Assembly (NCBI GenBank): GCA_016708305.1
Contig: JADJGB010000001.1
Span: forward strand, 372,001-436,000
Reading direction: 5' to 3'
From: Sphingobacteriales bacterium
GTDB taxonomy: Bacteria > Bacteroidota > Bacteroidia > Chitinophagales > Chitinophagaceae
Length of the DNA stretch: 64,000 bases
In this document: one piece after another, positions 30,256 through 40,437 of the stretch
Layout: each line of letters opens with the position of its first letter
Numbering within the stretch: position 1 is the first letter of the stretch
Made by a program: the position numbers and the translations under genes
Notes under the pieces: model-generated
What the model was told of the DNA's origin: nothing
Databases searched by the model: none
The model's input: only the letters and a program-made list of their open reading frames with translations

Positions 30256-31226
30256 TACAAAGGTTGATACTATCAGCAACATAGCTGGTTACCATCAGAT
30301 ACAGCCTTCAAAATTAAACCGTCATTATAAAAAGTATAGCAGTGGTTTTAAAGACTGGAACCAGCTCACTCACTGCGAAGATTATCTTCTTTTTCCGGAC
30401 AACATTGGAGCCTACCTAAGCATAGATGAACTAAGTTTATCCAAAGGAGAATTATACACATTTGTTACCAACAAAAACGGCAGGGCAAAGCAGGGTACAT
30501 TGGTAGCCGTCATCAAAGGAACACTATCTAAAGACATTATAACCACCCTAATGAAACTTTGTGAACACAAGCGTTTGCAGGTAAAAGAAGTCACTCTTGA
30601 TATGGCAAAAAACATGGGTGCCGTAAAGCAGGTATTTACAAATGCCACTCTGGTTACCGACAGATTCCATGTAATAAAACTGGCAATGGAAGCCTTGCAA
30701 CACATAAGAATAAACCTGCGATGGAAAGAATTAGACAAAGAAAATGCAGCCATTAAAAAGGCTAAAGAACAACAAATAAAATATGAACCAGTAATGCTGG
30801 AAAATGGTGAAACACCCAAACAATTACTGGCAAGGTGCAAATATATTTTAGCCAAAAACAAAACGACTGGACAGAAAATCAAATACAAAGAGCCACCCTG
30901 TTATTCAAATATTTCCCTGAATTAGAAACTGCTTACCACCAAACTTTAGCCTTTAGAAACATATACGAAAACCAACAAAAGCATCTGCTAAGACAGCGTT
31001 TGAACAATGGATACAAAAAGTACAAGAGCAGGCATTAAAAGAGTTTTATACCGTTGCTAATACCGTAAAATATAATTTAGATAACATACTTAATTTCTTC
31101 AATAACCGAAATACAAATGCCAATGCAGAATCATTCAACGCTAAAATAAAACTATTCAGGGCTAACCTTAGAGGCGTAACCGATACCAAATTCTTTCTTT
31201 TCAGACTGCATAAACTTTTTGCCTAG
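30242..31226 (+). CDS. ISAon1/ISL3-type DDE transposase
   Basis: About 325 residues: KLNRHYKKYSSGFKDWNQLT, then YLSIDELSLSKGELYTFV (first Asp), TLVTDRFHVIKLAMEAL (second Asp) and NANAESFNAKIKLFRANLRG (Glu), ending FFLFRLHKLFA. The start is uncertain; no ATG is visible in the first 60 bases. Breaks at about 30860 (A run) and 31000 (one base) are consistent with sequencing errors, so the element may be active. Confidence 0.82.
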
Positions 31227-31286
31227 TCCCCAGTAAATAATGGTGAGCCTAAATTTCTTCGAGCAGCAGTTTATATTCAATAAAAC

Positions 31287-32210
31287 TCATTTATTCACCT
31301 GAAATGTTCTGTCGCCGTTTTTAAACAAGCCAACAATCTGGTTGGCGGCGGCAATACCCGCATTGATATTGGCCTCGGCAGTTTGAGCGCCCATTTTTTT
31401 GGGAGTGCAGTACATCCGGTTATCGCATACATTATCTATGGCTTCTTTTTTGGCAGGTTGTATATCACTCACGTATTTAAAATCTTTTCTTGCGGCAAAC
31501 ATTTTGAGTAATCCGTCTTCATTGATAACCTCTCTTCTTGCAGTATTCACTAAAGTTGCATTTTTGGGCATCAACGACAGCAATTCGTAAGTGATGATTT
31601 CTTTAGTTTCAGGTTTCAGTGGTATATGCAGTGATACATACCGGCACTTTTCGAAAAGCTCCTCGGGACTATTTGCTCGTTTCACATTTTCTGCCTGAAG
31701 ATATCTGTCATCTTTGGTAGGAGCGTAGGCATACACCTCCATACCCAGCCCCTGTGCTGCTTTTGACAGGTATTTTGCAGTATTACCCAAGGCATACAAA
31801 CCGAGCGTTTTGCCACGCAGTTCAGTTCCAGAGCTACCGTTAAAAAAATTACGGGCAGCATAGAGCATCAGTCCGATGGCCAGTTCGCCCACCGCATTGG
31901 AATTTTGCCCCGGTGTGTTCATCACTACCACATTTTTAGCAGTAGCCGCTTCTAAATCCACATTATCGTATCCTGCCCCTGCCCTTACCGCCACTTCCAG
32001 TTTGGAGGCGGCATCTATTACTTCTTTGTCTATTTTATCACTTCGGATAATGATGGCATTTACATGTTCCACCGCTTTTAAAAGTTGTGCTTTTTCTGTG
32101 TAGTTTTCGAGTAAAACAATTTCGTAGCCTGCATCCGTTACAATTTTACTGATTCCATCCACAGAGCTTTTTGCAAAAGGCTTTTCAGTTGCAATTAATA
32201 TTTTTTTCAT
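31287..32210 (-). CDS. serA: D-3-phosphoglycerate dehydrogenase (Bacteroidota type)
   Basis: 307 residues, in frame. D-isomer-specific 2-hydroxyacid dehydrogenase: SDKIDKEVIDAASKLEVAVR, AGAGYDNVDL, a nucleotide-binding region GKTLGLYALGNTAKYLSKAA, NTARREVINEDGL and TPKKMGAQTAEANINAGIA. It oxidises 3-phosphoglycerate in serine synthesis. The canonical GxGxxG is changed, and the usual catalytic His of TPH is Lys (TPKK); from memory this is common to Bacteroidota SerA. It follows serC in the same direction, with a strong hairpin between them. Confidence 0.88.
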   Translation of the reverse strand: MKKILIATEKPFAKSSVDGISKIVTDAGYEIVLLENYTEKAQLLKAVEHVNAIIIRSDKIDKEVIDAASKLEVAVRAGAGYDNVDLEAATAKNVVVMNTPGQNSNAVGELAIGLMLYAARNFFNGSSGTELRGKTLGLYALGNTAKYLSKAAQGLGMEVYAYAPTKDDRYLQAENVKRANSPEELFEKCRYVSLHIPLKPETKEIITYELLSLMPKNATLVNTARREVINEDGLLKMFAARKDFKYVSDIQPAKKEAIDNVCDNRMYCTPKKMGAQTAEANINAGIAAANQIVGLFKNGDRTFQVNK

Positions 32211-32255
32211 TTTGGCAAGAATTTTAATCCGTTTAAGATTTGAGGTTTAAGGTTT

Positions 32256-32307
32256 GATGTTTGAAGTTTGAGTTTCAAGGTTAGTTGAATCTCAAACTTC
32301 AAACATC
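32256..32307 (-). repeat. 17-bp perfect inverted repeat between serC and serA
   Basis: 32256-32272 is the exact reverse complement of 32291-32307, with an 18-nt loop. The arms read GATGTTTGAAGTTTGAG and CTCAAACTTCAAACATC. It sits in the 110-bp gap between serC and serA and could attenuate or stabilise the transcript; it also belongs to the GTTTAAGGTTT-type low-complexity words seen elsewhere. Confidence 0.7.
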
Positions 32308-32319
32308 CGAATAGCTGTT

Positions 32320-33393
32320 TTAAGAATTCATTTTCTCAAACTCCTGCATACAGTCTATCAGCGCCTGTACGCTATCTTTAGGCAAAGCATTGTAAGTAGA
32401 AGCGCGGAATCCGCCCACAGAGCGGTGCCCTTTGATGCCTACCATGCCTTTGCTTTTTGCAAACTCAAGAAATGCAGCTTCCTTGTCTTGATGCCCTTCA
32501 GCCATCACAAAACAAATATTCATGATGGAGCGGTCTTCTGTGGCAGCAGTACCCACAAACAACGGATTGCGGTCAATTTCATTATACAGCAATTGCGCCT
32601 TCTCCACATTGCGTTTATTTATGGCTTCCAAACCTCCATTTTCTTTTACCCACTTCAAAGTTTGCGTCATTACATAAATCGGGAATACCGGAGGCGTATT
32701 ATACATCGAACCACCGTCAATATGGGTTTTGAAATTAAGCATACTGGGTATATAACGGCTTACCTTACCTAAGACATCTTCTCTAATGATGGCAAAAGTA
32801 ACACCTGCGGGCCCTACATTTTTTTGAGCCCCGCCATAAATGATGGCATATTTTGACACATCTACCGAACGACTCATAATATCAGACGACATATCGGCTA
32901 CTAATGGAACCGGAGAAGAAATATCTTCCCTGATTTCGGTACCGTAAATCGTATTATTGGTAGTAATATGGAAATAATCCACATCCGAAGGTATTTCATA
33001 GCCCTTGGGGATATAAGAATAGGTTTTGTCTGCCGATGAAGCCACCGTTACCACTTCGCCCAGTCCTTTGGCTTCTTTCAATGCTTTTTTAGCCCAAACC
33101 CCTGTTTCAAGATAAGCGGCTTTGGTTTCCAGCAGGTTGAAGGGTACCATACAAAACTGCATACTGGCGCCACCGCCCAAAAAAACTACTTTGTAATTGT
33201 CAGGAATGTTCAATAGCTCACGCCAAAGTGACTCGCACTCATTCATGACGGCTTCCCAGTCTTTGGAACGGTGCGAAATTTCGATAACCGACATACCTGT
33301 CCCGTTGAAGTCTTTCAAAGCATCAATAGCTGCTTCAACAGCCGGGCGGGGTAAAACACAAGGTCCTGCATTAAAATTGTGAACTGTTTTCAT
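32320..33393 (-). CDS. serC: Phosphoserine aminotransferase
   Basis: About 357 residues from the ATG at 33393 (MKTVHNFNAGPCVLPRPAVE); an upstream start at 33435 adds an unlikely 14 residues. Class V aminotransferase with GTGMSVIEISHRSKDWE, GGGASMQF and the PLP lysine in YGGAQKNVGPAGV, and ending QALIDCMQEFEKMNS. It makes phosphoserine from phosphohydroxypyruvate. First gene of serC-serA. The gene is in frame. Confidence 0.94.
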   Translation of the reverse strand: MKTVHNFNAGPCVLPRPAVEAAIDALKDFNGTGMSVIEISHRSKDWEAVMNECESLWRELLNIPDNYKVVFLGGGASMQFCMVPFNLLETKAAYLETGVWAKKALKEAKGLGEVVTVASSADKTYSYIPKGYEIPSDVDYFHITTNNTIYGTEIREDISSPVPLVADMSSDIMSRSVDVSKYAIIYGGAQKNVGPAGVTFAIIREDVLGKVSRYIPSMLNFKTHIDGGSMYNTPPVFPIYVMTQTLKWVKENGGLEAINKRNVEKAQLLYNEIDRNPLFVGTAATEDRSIMNICFVMAEGHQDKEAAFLEFAKSKGMVGIKGHRSVGGFRASTYNALPKDSVQALIDCMQEFEKMNS

Positions 33394-33736
33394 AAAAATA
33401 TTTGTTATTATTGAATAGTTTAATAATTTGCGCAAGCTAAGTTAGACAGATATTATGGAAATAATTGAAAAAACGATATGATTTATAGCATGAAATTGAA
33501 AAAGTTAGTGATAATTTCTGAGGCATTTCGACTGAAAGGAGAAATCTCAACTAATAAGATGAGCAGATTTCTCACTTCGCTTTGATTCAGTCAAATTAGC
33601 TTGCAAAAAGCTTAGGAATATTCTGAATGTAAGATATTTATGCTTTTTGCAATTTCAGCGGGGCTAACTGATTTTCAATTTTATTAAAGAATAAAATTGA
33701 ACTGCTTTTAAAAAAACAGAGACAAAGAAATATATA
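33394..33736. other. Intergenic region between serC and the hydrolase gene
   Basis: About 340 bp between divergent genes, with no coding frame. It holds the promoters of both; no specific site is convincing. Confidence 0.5.
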
Positions 33737-34972
33737 ATGAAATGCTTTTTCACAATTTTTATCTTTTTAATAATGAGTGTTAGTTACGCACAGGTAAAGA
33801 GTGATGTATGGCTTGAAAATTTAATCAGAAAAGAAGCCTCGCCACTCTTACAATCAGTATTAAACCAGCCTGACACCTTCAGATACCAGATTATTTATAC
33901 CAAAATTGACAGGGATAAAAAAAATAAACCCAATTTTAAGAATTATTACTTACATGTTGACAGAGCGCTGTATTTCTATCCTGCATCAATGGTGAAACTG
34001 CCGGTTGCGTTGGCTTCTCTTGAAATGCTGAATTCCCAAAAGTTACCGGTTAATAAATTCTCCTTCATGCTGATTGACAGTACCAGACCCTGGCAAACTG
34101 CCGTAATCAATGACAAAAGTTCTGCTACAGGTCTGCCATCAGTTGACCATTATATAAAAAAAATATTTTTGGTAAGCGATAATGATGCATACAATCGCCT
34201 GTACCAGTTTGTAGGTCAAAAACAACTCAACGAAATGTTATGGAAAAGGGGTTACACCCAAAGCCGAATCACCAGGCGTTTTGACAAATCTGATTTTGAA
34301 CAAAACAGATATACCAATCAGATTCGGTTCTTTGATAGTGGGAGATTGATTTATACACAACCTGAAGCTTATAGCGATTTGAAATTTGATTTCTCCAGAA
34401 AAATTTTAATGGGCAACGCTCATTACGATAAGGATGAAAATCTGGTAAACAAACCCTATGATTTTACAATGCACAACGCCATGCCACTCGAAGATATGCA
34501 ACTGATGATGCAGTCGGTTCTTTTTCCGAAATCGGCAGCCACGAAGAGAAGGTTTAATCTTACTAAAGAAGACTACCGTTCTTTATATCAATACATGTCC
34601 GAAAGGCCATCAGAAAGCCATTATCCAAAATATGATACCGGCGAATATTTTGACAGTTACACAAAGTTTTTCTTTTTCAGAGATGGAAAAAGGTCGATTC
34701 CTGAATACATCAGGTCTTTTAATAAAACCGGTTGGAGTCACGGCTTTTTGACCGATGTGTGCTATATTGTTGATTTCAAAAACAAGGTTGAGTTTATGCT
34801 GAGTGGCAGTATATACACCAATAGTGATGGGGTGCTCAATGACAATAAATATGAATACAACGAAATTGGCTACCCATTTTTCAGAGAAGTCGGCGAAATC
34901 ATTTACAATTATGAACTAAATCGAAAGCGAAGAAAGCCCGATCTAAGCGAATGGGTACTTAGGTATCATTAA
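33737..34972 (+). CDS. Exported serine hydrolase related to class A beta-lactamases
   Basis: 411 residues, in frame. Signal peptide to about residue 18 (SVSYAQ). The active-site motifs are in class A order: PASMVKLPVA (SxxK, near residue 80), VSDNDAYNRL (SDN, near 147) and NKTGWSHGF (KTG, near 335). A long insertion between SDN and KTG contains RRFNLTKEDYRSLYQYM. A true beta-lactamase is possible, but the length and insertion fit the wider serine hydrolase or peptidase-like group better. It stands alone between divergent and convergent genes. Confidence 0.8.
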   Translation: MKCFFTIFIFLIMSVSYAQVKSDVWLENLIRKEASPLLQSVLNQPDTFRYQIIYTKIDRDKKNKPNFKNYYLHVDRALYFYPASMVKLPVALASLEMLNSQKLPVNKFSFMLIDSTRPWQTAVINDKSSATGLPSVDHYIKKIFLVSDNDAYNRLYQFVGQKQLNEMLWKRGYTQSRITRRFDKSDFEQNRYTNQIRFFDSGRLIYTQPEAYSDLKFDFSRKILMGNAHYDKDENLVNKPYDFTMHNAMPLEDMQLMMQSVLFPKSAATKRRFNLTKEDYRSLYQYMSERPSESHYPKYDTGEYFDSYTKFFFFRDGKRSIPEYIRSFNKTGWSHGFLTDVCYIVDFKNKVEFMLSGSIYTNSDGVLNDNKYEYNEIGYPFFREVGEIIYNYELNRKRRKPDLSEWVLRYH

Positions 34973-35041
34973 TTAATTAAAAGTTTAGAATCTCAACGAG
35001 CCAACCGAAATGCGGTTAATGTTTATTATTCTGTAAAAGTT

Positions 35042-37433
35042 TTATTTTGACACTTTCAATTTTTTACCTGTTACAAAATCTCTCAAGTAAGAACAACGCT
35101 TCAATGATTCCTTATAAAACTGAGTATTGCTATATTGATTTTTAAATTCAGAATAATATTTATTATTTCTAAAATTATGAAATAATCTTTTTCTGCTGCC
35201 TCAAATTTATCCCAGTCAAAACCAAACTCCTGGTATTGCGGCCTATGGACTTGCTTTTGAGCACATTTAGCCATCATAAACATACAGCGTGCTTTAAACT
35301 CTTTGTCGTTTGATGCTTCCAGCGCTTTTTCAAAGTATCTGTGAGCCGTAAAAGCGCCATAATATTCTTTTTGAAATCCGGTTGCGTTTTCAGGGATATT
35401 ATATCCATCCACTCCACTTCGATAATATTCTACTAACTCCCAGGCATAGCCATAGTAGGTAACATTGTAAAAACCCAATGCCAGCTTATATAAATGTTTT
35501 GACGCATTAGCCTTGTCTGTTTTTGCCAGCTCGTGCAGGCGTTTCATTTCATTGGCATAAGCCATTTTGGAAGTAGTTACTTTATCTCCGGGCAGGCGTT
35601 CTTCTCTGTCAAAAAATAGCTCTCTGAAAGGATCTTTTTTAATCAATGGTTGGGCTTTCATCTTGCCTAACCAGTTGACGGCTTTGTCATAATCGTAATC
35701 TCTGAGATAGGCAGTACCCGTAAAGTCAGCCACATCATTAATTTTTATTTTACCCTTGGCAAGTAAAAATTTGTCATAGGAAGTAAATTTTTGCGCGGCT
35801 AAAAAATCATACAACTTTTCTGCCTGAACGCTCGTGAAATTATGTCTCATAAAATTTACAGCACTTATTCCATAATTATCTTCACCTATTTTTTCGGCTA
35901 CACTTGTACACATCAGTTCTTTTATTAGGTCGCTTTGAGCATGATATCTCTTTCCCAAAACCATCATAAGTAAATTTCTGTAAAAGCGACTCCATTGGGC
36001 AGATTCATTGTTGTCTTCCCATTTTGGTTTGCATCCCTTTTTGGCTAACCACTCCAACGAAGGAAGCAGCTTTTCTTCAAAAGCTGCATCTATGACAGGA
36101 GATTTACTGATAGTGACTAAAATATTGGTAAGCATCAATTGGTCTTGCAATCTGGCCGATAAATTCATTTTTTTTGCTTCTTCAATATATCCTTCCGCTT
36201 TCCGGTAGTCTTGCACCATATAAGACAGATAAGCAGCGCCCACTTTCATCAAGCCCCTGTCTGCCATCTGCGTATTTTCTGACAAATTATTTAAGAAGCC
36301 TATAAAATTTTGCAGATTGCTATTTTCAACCTTCATTACACTGTCTGCATTGGCATCCCTAAATACATAATAAAAATCATTTTTGTTTTGACCCTGTTTT
36401 TCAAGTAAAGGGCTAAGGTATAGCTCTTCATATTTATTTATTTCTCTCACTACCAATGTAGAGAACATTTCAGATGCGGGATTGAGCCGATAAATTTCTT
36501 TAAGACCTTCTACATCGGTTTCAGGATTTTGTAATGCAAAAAGACCAAGCATATCCGATTTTTCTTTATCGTTCTTGCAAAGAGCGAGGTAGTCTTTTTT
36601 ATTTTCTTCGGCAACCACTGACCAATTAAACCCATAGTAATTAGATACTTTTTGAATGTCGTTAGCAGCAAAAAGCTTTGAAAAAAGATAAGCAGCTTCT
36701 TTATTTTCCCTTAGCCTGAATAATGCGCCTGCCTTTAGCGCCAGACTCATATCTTGTAAAATATTTTTTTCATTATTCCCTGCGATCAGTTCGTCATAGT
36801 ATTTTATGGCATCTTTATAATTAGTACTATAATGTGCCAGCCTTGTTATCTGGTATCCATATTTCAACTGAAATAAAGGTGTTTTGGCAGCTTTGTATAG
36901 TTGCAGTCCGTTTTTATCAGTTTATCCATCTTCATGCTATCATTTGAAGCCGGCTCCCAATAGTGATAATCAATGGTTACATAAGGCTCTGCCTGCTTTG
37001 CATACATGAGGTATCCCAGCGCTTCTAAGTTTTTATCCTGCATGAAGAACTGGGCCATTGTGTTTTTGGCAACCGAATCGGGTATCTTCAATGCAGCATT
37101 TTTCTCTATATGATAATATAGATTAGAGAGGTCTTTTCGATTAAAACGCATCACAAAATTGTACGCATCCTTCTTACTCGCATTGTTTTTGGTAAATGCA
37201 ACCCATTCGTTAATTATTTTATCAGCAGGGTTTTCAGGCTCCTCAGTATCAAATAAGAATAGCGCATTGGTATAAAAGAAGGGTTTGTATTGAATTTTTG
37301 AGGCCGAATACTGATTAAAAAACGAAGTATAATAATCGTAAGGATCCACAAAGCCGCCACAACCGATAATATTTTGTGGGATTAAAGAAAAGAGGCTGCT
37401 AACGAAAAGCGTCAAAAATATTTTTAGTTTCAT
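35042..37433 (-). CDS. Large predicted lipoprotein with helical repeats
   Basis: About 790 residues. Signal peptide with lipobox-like IIGC (residues about 22-25) followed by GGFVDPYDYYTSFFNQYS, a start I associate with an uncharacterised Bacteroidota family. The rest is helical with TPR-like periodicity (AIKYYDELIAGNN, AAYLFSKLFAA, HRYFEKALEASNDKEFKARC). The frame breaks near 36870 and near 35180; repaired, it ends LRDFVTGKKLKVSK at 35042. Its start overlaps the end of the preceding lipoprotein gene by 35 bp, so the two are co-expressed. Confidence 0.65.
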
Positions 37434-38431
37434 CGAGTGAATATTTGCTTAAAGTTATTGAATCGCAATGAAAAAAAGATACTTTAGACGATGGATTATT
37501 CATTTTGTTTTTTAATTGTTCCACAACGTTCATTATGCTTTTGTAATCGCTGGTTTCGTGCCGGAGGATATCATCAGCATTTAAAAGCCTGCCTTCTATA
37601 ACTGTGTCTTTTTTTACCAGATACAGGCTTCCTTCCTTTTGAACTTCGGGGCTGTTAATGAATCCTTCAGGCATGTTTTGAATCAATCCGGCAAATTTAT
37701 TTCCTCGAAATAGTACGTACCAGTCGAACAGGGGAAGGCCGATGTCCAAACTAATAGGATACGTGGATAGGGTGTTAATGTACTTTGCGAATTCCTCTGG
37801 GTCAATGATGGAATTGCTGCTATTCAGGCTTTGAAGATTGCCCATGTTGTAACACATCAGTAAGCCTTTCTTTACGGGAGGTATGCCGGTATTGTTTCTG
37901 TATTTTAACTGATGAAGTCTGATGGTGGCTGAAAGTAGTTGATCTTTGTGTTGTTCTTTCAACAAATCCAGCAGGTAGAAATATTTGTTTTTAGTGGTTT
38001 CAGTCCAGTCGCAGTCAATTTGTATTTCCTTTACATCTGCTAATTGATAGGATTGAATATATTTTGAAATCAATTGGCTGACATTTTCAGACAAGGTTTT
38101 TATTGCATTGCTGTCTGAGTGATAGATGGTTTCGTTGGTAATAAATACGGCGGGGATCATGGTTTTTGTCCTCAGCCAGGCGGTATCAGTAATAATCATC
38201 TTGGCTGCAGGAACTGCTTTTGTCTTGTCTCATTCCATTCCACATCAAAAATTTCAGATAAACAGTTTGAATCTTCAGGTTATCTAATCTGCCTTTTTCG
38301 AATGAGGTGGGGTTTACAATCGTTTTCCAGTAATAAATTGCCGGTTCAATGCTAATTGATTTCTGTCTTTCGGTGCAGGCAGTAAAAATGACCAGGAATA
38401 ATATCAGGGAGGAATAAGTAAGTTTTCTCAT
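37399..38431 (-). CDS. Predicted lipoprotein, partner of the large repeat protein
   Basis: About 340 residues from the ATG at 38431 (MRKLTYSSLILFLVIFTACT, lipobox FTAC). After a frame break near 38195 it continues with DTAWLRTKTMIPAVFITNET and QIDCDWTETTKNKYFYLLDL; IPAVFITNE, QIDCDW and SLDIGLPLFDWYVLFRG have the look of a TIM-barrel glycoside-hydrolase-like fold, but no family is certain. It overlaps the next gene and so forms a two-gene unit with it. Confidence 0.6.
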
Positions 38432-38553
38432 GTATTTTTTTAATTTATTTTGAAAGCAAAAATTCTGTCTCATTGCACGAAAGTAAAAATTAATGCCGAT
38501 GATTGAGAATCACTGATTCTCTTATGAAAACAGGTGTAGCAGCACAGGGGTGA

Positions 38554-39045
38554 TTAGTTTGCAGGCCTCAATGTGTCCAGAAACCTTTCGGGTTCATCCG
38601 GAGAAACGACATATTTTTTGCCTTTATTGGTCTTTATCAGAATGAGTTTGTCTTCTCTTGTAACAAACCAGTTCATAGTACCGAATTTTTTATTGAAAAA
38701 ATTGCCATAAATCCCAAATAATCCTCCGGATCCGAAAACTCTGAATGTCCATTTTAAATCACGCTTGTAAATCCTTTCGGCGCTTGTGATATTCTCTTTT
38801 GGGATAATTTTATTTTTGAATGGACGACAAATTACTAATTCGTAGGAGTTAATTTCATAATTTGTAACTGATAGCCCATAGGTTACAACTAATATTACCA
38901 GAAAAAGTGTGGAAAGTGATAAAGCAAGAAATGCATCCACCCTGATTGCAGGAGATATTTGCATGATGCCTAATCCCATAAACAGGATGATAACGGCTGT
39001 TGTTATTATTTTTACCTTAAGACTATAAGAAGCATCAAATTTCAT
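38554..39045 (-). CDS. Membrane protein with bacterial PH-like domain
   Basis: 163 residues: two N-terminal transmembrane helices (IITTAVIILFMGLGIMQIS, FLALSLSTLFLVILVVTYGL) and then a beta-rich domain (YELVICRPFKNKIIPKENIT ... KLILIKTNKGKKYVVSPDEP) typical of bacterial PH-domain proteins. Last gene of the operon that begins with DUF2089 at 41324; 4 bp separate it from the hydrolase gene. Confidence 0.75.
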   Translation of the reverse strand: MKFDASYSLKVKIITTAVIILFMGLGIMQISPAIRVDAFLALSLSTLFLVILVVTYGLSVTNYEINSYELVICRPFKNKIIPKENITSAERIYKRDLKWTFRVFGSGGLFGIYGNFFNKKFGTMNWFVTREDKLILIKTNKGKKYVVSPDEPERFLDTLRPAN

Positions 39046-39049
39046 ACGC

Positions 39050-40437
39050 TTATTTTTTTTGTTTTAAAATCCAGTTGGTCATAACCTCTAATGCTTTGGG
39101 CGAAATAGTTTGTTCGATTTGACTGTATTCAGAAGGAGCTCCTGTTTTTGCCTCCTGCAATAAATGATTTAAACCTTCTAATTCTATTATTTCTGATTTT
39201 TTGTTTCCTGCTCTTTTCAAGGCCTGCCTGATACCTTCTAAATTTTCTTTTGGCGTAACTTGCACGTCCAATGAACCATTGATGGCCAGTATGGGGATTT
39301 TCAATTTAGTGAGATAGTCATGGGGATTGAATTTAATAAAATACTCAAACCATGGTGATGACAGCATCTTAGTTTGTTGGTTGGCCATCATTTTTTTTTG
39401 ATCATCAGATAGTTTTTTGGTCTCTTCAGATTTTTTTAACGCTTCCAGAATGAGAGGTTCCAAATCCTGTTGAAGTCTACTTCCCCTGTAATCTTTCATA
39501 AATTCATATATAACTTTGTTATCCTCAGCGCTCTTTTTAGCCTCCTGTTCTGTGGCTCCTGATGATTTGACAATCCAATAAGTCTGAAGCTCCATTAACC
39601 TGTCAATGGGGATGCCAGGCCCGGCAATCAATACCAAAAATTTAACATTTTTATTTTTGCGGCCGCAATGGGCGCTATCATACCTCCCTCGCTGTGCCCG
39701 GTAAGCCCGATATTTTTATATCCTCTGCTTTTTAAAAATTTTACAGCCGCATCAATATCGGTAGCAAAATCGGCTGATGTAGCGCCTTCTTTTCCTTTAG
39801 ATGAACCGCCCACACCTCTGTCATCCATTCTTAACACACCGATTCCGTTTTTTGTAAAATAATCCGCAATTACCCAAAAAGGTTTGTGCCCCATCAGTGT
39901 TTCGTCCCTATCCTGACTGCCTGAGCCGGTTATCATCACTACCACCGGAAAATTTTTTTTATTCTTTGGCGTGGTTAGTGTGCCGGCAAGTGTATTGCCT
40001 TCAGTTTGATTGATGAAGCTGAATTCTTCGATATTATAGTCAAAAGGAGGTTTGGGCATTTGAGGGCGGTTGGGTTCTTTTACCTCAACCTGCCCTTTTT
40101 TCAATGTAAGGGGAAATTTCATACCCATTTGGCTGAAAGTACCGCTGATGCTGTCTCCGGCAAGTATTCCCTTATAATTGGCTCCTAAGCTTTTAAGCTC
40201 CATAAACAGTTCATTGAGCTTAAAAGTTGTCTTATCTACCTTGATGCCTTTAGCTCCCTGTGCCGGGCTATCCAGGGTTGCGGAAAGCGAGTCGCCGGTT
40301 TGTTGTATATGAAAAACCAGAGGCAGTTTGATGCCGCTTACTTCCAACTCGCCCGACCAGTCGCCGGATACGGATTGGGAAAATGAAGGAACATTGATTA
40401 TTATCAGAAGTAAAAAACTTACAAAAATTTTTTTCAT
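39050..40437 (-). CDS. Exported alpha/beta hydrolase
   Basis: About 460 residues with a signal peptide (VPSFSQS). An N-terminal beta domain (VSGDWSGELEVSGIKLPLVF) is followed by an alpha/beta hydrolase with VVVMITGSGSQDRDE (oxyanion region), nucleophile GHSEGG, ILAINGSLDVQVTP (acid Asp) and LEGLNHLLQ (His). Members are called alpha/beta hydrolases or dipeptidyl aminopeptidase-like esterases. The frame breaks near 39633. It overlaps the Yip1 gene end by 4 bp, so they are translationally coupled. Confidence 0.85.

Larger units (their letters stand above)
29856..31249 (+). mobile_element. ISL3-family (ISAon1-type) insertion sequence
   Basis: 1394 bp. The left terminus GGGTCACTTTCATTAAATGG and the right terminus (reverse complement GGCTCACCATTATTTACTGG) are imperfect inverted repeats. 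The 8-bp direct repeat TAAATTTC flanks it (29848-29855 and 31250-31257), as expected for ISL3. It contains two consecutive transposase reading frames. Confidence 0.88.
29630..31283 (+). pseudogene. DUF1573-like remnant interrupted by an ISL3-type element
   Basis: The frame from 29630 reads LLKIKNPGHTPLKIEQIIFS then CDCVLPLYKDTANLLGDIKS, the KNTGxxPLxIxxxxxSCxC pattern of DUF1573 exported proteins. It is cut at 29855 by the insertion sequence; removing the element and one 8-bp copy gives FRPFFKFLRAAVYIQ and a stop at 31283. The N-terminus and signal peptide are not visible upstream, so it was probably already truncated. Confidence 0.6.
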
